Assembly (NCBI GenBank): GCA_024138015.1
Contig: JAMXBB010000007.1
Location: forward strand, 69,728,593-69,792,592
From: Lumnitzera littorea
Lineage: Eukaryota; Streptophyta; Magnoliopsida; Myrtales; Combretaceae
Reading direction: 5' to 3'
Length of the DNA stretch: 64,000 nucleotides
Below the pieces are notes generated by a model, which did no database searches, was not told the origin of the DNA, and worked only from the letters and a program-made list of their open reading frames with translations. The translations under genes and the position numbers were made by a program. This document shows, piece by piece, positions 57,821 to 64,000 of the stretch (the first letter of the stretch is position 1; each line of letters starts with the position of its first letter).

Positions 57821-59507
57821 ATTGTTTGGACCTAAATATAGAGTGACCATGCCAAACAACCTATCAACACCCCTCGTTGTTTTTTCTTTTGTAGGTTTAG
57901 GCCCATTAGATCTAATCTCTACTAACAAAAATCTTCATGCGACAACTTCCATTAGGTATCATACACCAATACTAACCAAAAAGAACATAAGTATGTTAGC
58001 CTTATATGCCACATGTCATAGCAAGCTTCTTGCTAGAAGAAGTGTTTGTCATAGCGTATAGCTCACTACAAATACCATAGATGAGTTAGGGTTACAAATA
58101 CATGGAACACTTGGATCTTTGGAAATAGAAGATTTAGGTTTAAAGTAGCAATAGTTGGAATAAAAAAAATGCTAGAAACTGATCAAAAGTCCTTTAGAGA
58201 CTATCACATAAAAGTTATTGAGCTCATAATATATCAATAAAAACTTGTTTTGAGTTTACTTTGGCATAAGGTAAATCACTTCACCGTTAGAGCCATTTAG
58301 ATAGATTTTCACATTTTAACATGATTCTAAGCTAGCAAAGATTTTGTGTTAGTTTAGGAAAGCTTATCTTGGTTTTATTTATTCCTAAGTCATGTGGTTT
58401 GGATTTTGTTATATTTCCTTAATAATTCTCAGTTTTTAGAATTACAAATACCCTATGAATCCATTGTATTCAATATCTTACCAAATAGTATATGTCTATT
58501 TCCTCAAACATATTATCTTTCACACTATACACTACATCAGTAAAGCATCACATGAAGAGCTTACTACTGTTTCTCATGCTCCTCGTAACCTAATTTTCCT
58601 ATCCAACTAAAACATTGTATACTTTCATTCTTACCACCTTCTCTCTCTCTCTCTCTCTTACGCATACGTACGCACATGCAAGAGAGATACTTTGCTCACA
58701 TATACTTCTCTCCTCTACTCTCCCGAGTTTATCCATCATTTTCTTTAGCTAATTTGTTTACATGACTTCTTTTTTGCATACTATTTTTTCTAAATGATAG
58801 TTTTTCACTTGAACACAATTATTAAAATCATCAATAAATTATACAATTCTATAAGTTTGTGATTTTATGAGAATTTTTCTTAGTTAAAATGAGTACAAAA
58901 TCATATAGGTATAGACTTTTAATAAAATTATGAGTTTAAGTATATGATTCTATAAGCATATAATTTTACCAATTTTATATGCCTTCATCAATTCTATACA
59001 TTATATTGATTTTGACAACCTTACACCTAAACCCGAATGATTGTAAGTTTAGCCCCTTTTTTTTTCCTCTTGTTTTTTACCTAACATTTAGATGAATCTT
59101 TTTTCAATATTGTTATGTATATCACCATTTTTGTATTAAGTAATTATTAAGATAATATACTTTTTTTGTTTTTCCATTGATGAAAATTGTGAAGTTCAAA
59201 TATTAAACGCAATAGTATGTGAGAAAATAGTTTAAAGGACTTTTAGAATTTCTTTATTAGTTGAAATTGTGTGCATTTATTTTCTTTTAGTTCATGTTTT
59301 CTCCATAAGATTACAAAACGGGTAAGGTAATTCTATAAATACTTAAAAATGAAGAATATCATACAAAATATTTCCACAGTTACTTAATTTCCCTAAGTGT
59401 TTGATTTAGTTTATGAAATTTATGATTTTTCTTTGGAAAAATGGGAAGAAAAAATGGAAAAAATAATGTCGTAACTTTTAAAATTTTTTTTCATACAAAA
59501 CTATTAT
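57821..59507. other. No gene recognised
   Basis: Contains a (CT)n microsatellite at 58639-58658 followed by alternating GCATACGTACGCACATGC. 57822-58061 is open (79 codons) without recognisable similarity. Confidence 0.5.
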
Positions 59508-59557
59508 GACTAGTATCACAACCGTCTATCTAAAAGCTAATGGTTGTAGTACTAGTC
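59508..59557. repeat. Palindrome 1, next to a primer-site-like sequence
   Basis: GACTAGTATCACAACC (59508-59523) pairs with GGTTGTAGTACTAGTC (59542-59557) with few mismatches, with an 18-base loop. Ten bases farther lies TGGTATCAAAGC (59568-59579), a near-perfect initiator Met tRNA primer-binding sequence. A related palindrome is at 60970-61039. Confidence 0.75.
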
Positions 59558-59567
59558 ATTCATGATA

Positions 59568-59579
59568 TGGTATCAAAGC
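59568..59579 (+). promoter_or_regulatory. Primer-binding-site-like sequence
   Basis: TGGTATCAAAGC as at 28393. No LTR-retrotransposon coding sequence follows: 59610-60550 contains a TA run (59611-59630) and no gag text. It may be tRNA-derived sequence of a SINE-like repeat. Confidence 0.4.
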
Positions 59580-60560
59580 GAGAAAGAGAAACTTCATCTA
59601 CAAAATCATATATATATATATATATATAATGGCTAATCTTACATTAGCACCTTTTAATAAACTTTTAAAACTAATCAATGATCCGTTATATTAACACTTG
59701 TACTAAATCAAGGTGGAGGTAAGGAGGAAGGACGATCACTATAGAAGGGAAAAAGTTAGGTTTTTGGCTCAATAGGTGAAGGGTTAGAGGTGTTGGGGAT
59801 TTCATTAACTATAGCACGTCTTTTCCCTTAAAGCAATTCCTTGAAAGCAATTTGTTTAAGATACATAAATAATGTCTAAAAGACTAAAAGTACATGAATA
59901 TATATCTTCATTGCTTTTTCCTTCAGAAAGTGGAAAAGAGCAAAGATACCTAAGAAGGAGGTTTTTGGTAGCCATAGTAGAGGTTATGAGAGATATAGAA
60001 AGGAAATGAAGCTTATAGAAATAGACTGTAGAGTAATAATTAAAGAAATTGGAGTTGAAGCTTTGTAGATAAAGGGTATGTTACCCATATCACAAAAGCA
60101 CCATCACCTAAAGCTTTTGTCTTTGGTCAAGAATCTAGGCACCCCTTCTATGAAGAATGTTTCTTGCACTTCTTGGTTAGTTGATGTTGTTATTGAGATA
60201 CTTAAACCTAGATTATAATGTAAAACTAGGACAAAACATACAACCCTTTCTTATTCAGCACCATGTTATAACCCCCTTAGTAGGGAGATCATCAGAGAAC
60301 GATTGCAATTCATGCCACCAATGTACTAAATTGTTGATAGGGGCATTTTACAATCATTCAATAGGCATCCACTAATATCAATTATTTACAAAACTATAGA
60401 GACAAGTGTTAGATATTGCTTTTTTTGTTTGAATGCAAAAGTATTAGATATTTTGCTTTTATCCAATTTCAAAATTTACATCAATATATATGGGATTAGT
60501 CTAACATGAGGGGGATACGCTCACAAAATTCCTTAATTTAGTTTGCATTTTTCTATTTTA
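59580..60560. other. No gene recognised
   Basis: Besides the (TA)n run at 59611-59630 nothing was identified. The frame 60181-60375 is probably chance. Confidence 0.45.
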
Positions 60561-60975
60561 ATGTTATGATTAGTACTACATTCATTTAATCTAAAAAGTT
60601 TAAGTTTATAGATATAGTGTAGACTATTATATTTATTATATAACTTTCCCCTTCACTTGTAGGTTAAGCTTTAACTAAGGCTTAATAAGTGGACATCTTA
60701 ATCAAATCAAGGGTTGATTAACGACATAGAAGTTTGAATATGAAATCTCTTACTTTGATACCATGTTATGACTAGATCACAATCAACTAAACCAAAAACT
60801 TAAACTTATAGATATAATCTAACGTTATATTTATTATATAACACTTCCTCTCACCTATTGGCTGGATTTTGACTAGAATCCAACAAGTAGATGACCTAAT
60901 TAGATTTAGTAGGTAGGGGGTGGGTTAATTAATAATATAGGAGGTTCGAACTTGGGACCTTCTGCTTTGATACTA
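60561..60975 (-). repeat. Two tandem SINE-like units of about 200-210 bp
   Basis: The order ATGTTATGA-TAGT, AAACTTAAACTTATAGATAT, TATTTATTATATAAC, CTCACCTATTGG, CAACAAGTAGA, TTTGATACCATGTTA occurs twice (anchors at 60606/60807 and 60757/60969). On minus, TGGTATCAAAG followed by CAGAAGGTCCCAAGTTCGAACC looks like a tRNA-derived A and B box pair (GTTCGAACC), as in plant SINEs. No poly(A) end was found, so the classification is tentative. Confidence 0.5.
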
Positions 60976-61039
60976 TGTTAAGACTAATACTATGACTATT
61001 TAATATAAATGGTCATAGTACCGGTCTTAACATAGTATT
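60970..61039. repeat. Palindrome 2 (32-bp arms)
   Basis: Left arm 60970-61001 and right arm 61008-61039 pair at 28 of 32 positions. The differences are C/T or G/A type. The loop is 6 bases. The outer ends read GATACTATGTTA and its complement, i.e. decayed primer-site-like sequence, as in palindrome 1. Confidence 0.8.
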
Positions 61040-61051
61040 AAAATAGGAGGT

Positions 61052-63778
61052 TGTAAGCCCCAAAATTAAGCCAATTGACCATAGGATTGAACTTAAGCAT
61101 AAGGTTTTAGATGATCGGTTAAGGAATTTGATCAAACCCCAAATTATAAACTATTAAAAGAAATATTAGTAAAAATGACTCCGTAAACGTGAATTTAAGA
61201 AAATAAGTAGTAAAATAGGAGACTATAAAATTTTCAAATTTTAAGCATAATAATTGCTAATTACCGAAAAGGCAAAAAGTGTAATCTAATAACTAATGAA
61301 TTACTAGAGATAGATTATATGTATACTAAAAATTTTAGAATGACCAAAATAATAATTAGGAATGTTCACATGTACCCCATATGTATTTACGTGTAGATAA
61401 AAATACGTGAAATTACCTAAATTGGCTAAAAACTTAGTAAATAATTAAAGAAAATTATAAATCAATTGTGGAAAAATCAGAAAAAAATCAGAAGAGTGTG
61501 GAATGATGCAAATTTGGTCGTGGCAAGTCAGAATCTGAAAAATAAAAATCAACCAATTAAATTAGAATAACAAAAAAGCCTAAAATTAAGGGATAAGGCA
61601 ATTGTCTTGTCCTATTTAATGTACAATAAATCCCCTAAAGCCCTATAAATAGCAGGAAAAATCCAGGAACTCATTTGAACAGTTAGAAATCAGAAAAAAT
61701 TAGAGAGAGACGAAAATTGAGAGAAAAATTCGAGTTAGAAAAAAAAATAAGAAAAACTGTGCAGTTAGGATCTTTAAAGGGAACCCCCACCAGACGAGCA
61801 GCTGGAAGTGAACGGCCACCACCACCATACGGTGGTGGCAGCGCCCAAGCCTGTCGACAAGGCCACGACGGCCGGCGGCCGGCGGTGGCCGGAGCCACCC
61901 AAATCGGTGAGTCCAATTTCCAGCCCGATTTTATGTAATTTTGTTAAAAATAGTAAATATTCTTAGAAAATTATGAATTTTGTTATTCTATAATATTTTT
62001 GTATTTAGTTTTTAGGAAAAATATTATTTTGATGAAAATATGTTTCGTAATATATGGTCCTTAAGAAATCGTACAAAACCGAGCATGTTTCGATTTAGAA
62101 ATAAATGACCTTAGGAGTGTAGTTTCAAGCCAAAAATTTTTGTGTAGATTACTTAGATGATATAGAAGAGTGCTATGAAGCCCGTTTTCAAAAATCAATT
62201 TTTTAAATTTTTAGATAATTTTTAGGCCTTAAAATAAGGCATAAAATAGGTAAATTAGGGTTAATTAAGTAATTAAATTATTAATTACTGATTTAGTAAA
62301 TAAGTACATGTTTTAGGATGTTGAAATCTGATGGAGTATGATACTTGTAGCATTTAGAGTGTTAGATATAATTATTAGGTTAATTATGTAGTAAATGATT
62401 AATAGGAAAAAATAGTTAACTTTAAGTTAATTTTGTAAATTAGAGAAATTAGGAGTAAAATCTGATTTAGAATAAATTTAGACATTTTGAAATGATAATT
62501 GATGTTTAGGGATGGTAATTAAAGTGTTAGAAATATTAGAAATGCATTATGTACATAATAGGCAATAATGCATAATATGTAATTTTTGAAAATATAATAA
62601 ATAGAAAATATTAGGATAAAAATTGATATTATATAAATAATAGGGATATATAATAAATCTGATAAGAAACTTGAATTTATGTAATTATATGAAAAATATA
62701 AAAATTTCTCACATTAGAAGTGAATTCGGTATACTAATATGGATTTAAGTGTATCGGGTAAAATAAATACTGACTAGGGGTAATGATGGTATTTAGGAGA
62801 TCGGGAAGTAATGTGATTAATTTTATATTATGGGTTGAAACGGATTTCTAGGGTTGGAATCTAAAACATTACTTAAAAATCGAACTAAAACCTAATTTAG
62901 AAATCGATGTAAAAACCGAACCTAAACCTAACCCCAAACCTAGAATAATTGTAAAAGATTTAATACCTAGATAATTAGGTATATTAAACCTTAAACAAAA
63001 CATAACAATAAGCGTTATAGGATAAAACGAACCTATAATAGTTATATGAAAAGTTGAAACCACGTTTGTGTTATAGGGATGATTGGTGATGGCCTGAGCA
63101 AATTGGACCTCGAGTGAGTGAGCGTGGAGTCGAGGTAAGTTGGGATTAATACGATACTGTATTTTGGAGACTTAAGATTATGCTTGGTTGTGCTTGTTAA
63201 ATAGTTGAATGTGTGTATGTGCTTGATTATGGGTGATGCTATAATTTTGTTTGTTACTCTGGCACATATTGTATGAATTGTATGAAAGAATTAATCACTT
63301 TAAACTGGACTTAATCAAATATCCGACCAGTAATCATAATCGGACATGCATGGTAACCCATTAGGGGAACTTAGGACTCTCCGGCCAAATACCAACCCCT
63401 TCGAAAGGGATAGCGCAGGATTGCAAAATGGTCCCTTCTTTATCCTCAGTCGAACTAAGTGATAGGAGAGGAGGTCACGGCGAGGGTGAAGACAGTGGTT
63501 CGAAGGTAGTCGCGAGAGGAGCAAGGTCTCCATTACACAAGCTTGGGTTTGGTCATGAGCCGTTACATTAATGGCAACTCCTCAACCCGGATTAAAGCAG
63601 GCGCAATTTCTCTAATCTTACAACAGGCCGGACAACGTCGTACGATGGCATTTGCTTACACATGCATTGCACCTAATAAGTGAATGAAAACCTTATTGTG
63701 TTTCTGGTATAGTTTTAAGTCTTCCGTCCTAACTTACTCAGCTGTGGTTGCTCATATCCCTATAAACGTTGTACAGGT
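61052..63778 (+). repeat. Ty3/gypsy-type LTR (copy D2)
   Basis: Starts TGTAAGCCCC and is followed 2727 bp later by the same start. It contains a TATA box (TATAAATA, 61644-61651), a short purine-rich leader, a GC-rich stretch (about 61790-61895) and a donor-like GTGAGT (61907-61912). Its right part (63110-63775) matches the LTR fragment at 41190. It stops at ATCCCTATAAACGTTGTACA, where the 41-kb copy continues, so it is cut by the next copy. The opposing ORFs 61683-61938 are both chance products of the GC-rich stretch. Confidence 0.65.
61644..61651 (+). promoter_or_regulatory. TATA box of LTR D2
   Basis: TATAAATA in CCCTATAAATAGC context, about 60-70 bases before GAGAGAGAC-rich leader sequence. 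A typical LTR promoter. Confidence 0.6.
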
Positions 63779-64000
63779 TGTAAGCCCCAAAGTTCAGCCA
63801 AGTAACCGTAAGATTGAACTTAGAACCCAAGGTTTAGGGCGATCGGTTAAAAGATCCGATCAAACCCAAATTATAAACTATTGAGAAGAATATTAGTAAA
63901 AATGACCCCATAAACTTAAATTTAAGAAAATAAGTACTAAAATAGGAGACTATAAAATTTTCAAATTTTAAGCATAATAACTGCTAATTACCAAAAAGGC
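63779..64000 (+). repeat. Start of a second LTR of the same family
   Basis: 63779-64000 aligns with 61052-61273 at high identity with scattered differences (TGTAAGCCCCAAA, GATTGAACTTAGAA, TAGGAGACTATAAAATTTTC). It runs off the window edge. Confidence 0.9.

Noticed and set aside
59568..59579. Initiator-Met primer site as evidence for a full LTR element at 59-60 kb
   Set aside because: No LTR pair, gag or pol text was found downstream.
1..64000. CRISPR array, bacterial operon, phage or defence system
   Set aside because: No regular spacer-repeat arrays, no operon-like gene order and no intact prokaryotic genes; all coding remnants are plant retroelement proteins.

Overview
The window is AT-rich plant nuclear DNA with no intact host gene. 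It looks like angiosperm repeat-rich or pericentromeric sequence. Almost all recognisable coding sequence is decayed LTR-retrotransposon protein: Ty3/gypsy chromovirus and Tat/Ogre-type gag, protease, reverse transcriptase (RT), RNase H and integrase. Every element carries many stops and frameshifts. No tRNA, rRNA, bacterial operon or CRISPR array was seen. Family assignments come from reading translations by eye against remembered family motifs; no database search was run.

Layout. 1-398: tail of a LINE/RNase H-like gene. 1830-16565: a three-level nest. A chromovirus pol (1830-3395, resuming 16311-16565) is split by a Tat-lineage element (3396-16310), whose own 5' LTR is split by a 3.7-kb solo LTR (3843-7560) with a perfect ATATT target duplication. 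The Tat element carries, on the opposite strand, a decayed antisense gene (12560-15440) with TATA-like boxes and candidate introns. 16566-20134 and 27605-31721: two copies of one Ty3/gypsy family (F1, F2), each LTR, primer-binding site, gag, protease, then a truncated RT. Between them lie a reverse-oriented LTR (20135-22795) and a composite minisatellite (22900-25520). 31722-40565: an Ogre/Tat-like element with a DUF7745-like gag, bounded by 5'-truncated LTRs.

41190-49000: an LTR fragment, then a chromodomain-bearing chromovirus, interrupted by a hAT-like inverted-repeat element (44343-45419) and by a second solo LTR (46466-48090, target duplication ATCTA). An assembly join with one N and a 312-bp exact duplication sits at 44330-44971. 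49000-60500: mostly featureless AT-rich DNA with microsatellites, an unassigned minus-strand open region (55561-56267) and a palindrome. 60560-64000: SINE-like repeats, a second palindrome, then a 2.7-kb Ty3/gypsy-type LTR followed directly by the start of another copy.

Many stops fall where relatives have Trp, Gln or Arg codons, and several catalytic Asp/Glu codons have become Asn/Lys. Both fit C-to-T decay of methylated DNA. The most interesting items are the antisense gene inside the Tat element, the paired palindromes ending in primer-binding-site-like sequence, a 46-bp templated insertion, and the composite tandem array. I found no convincing new functional system.
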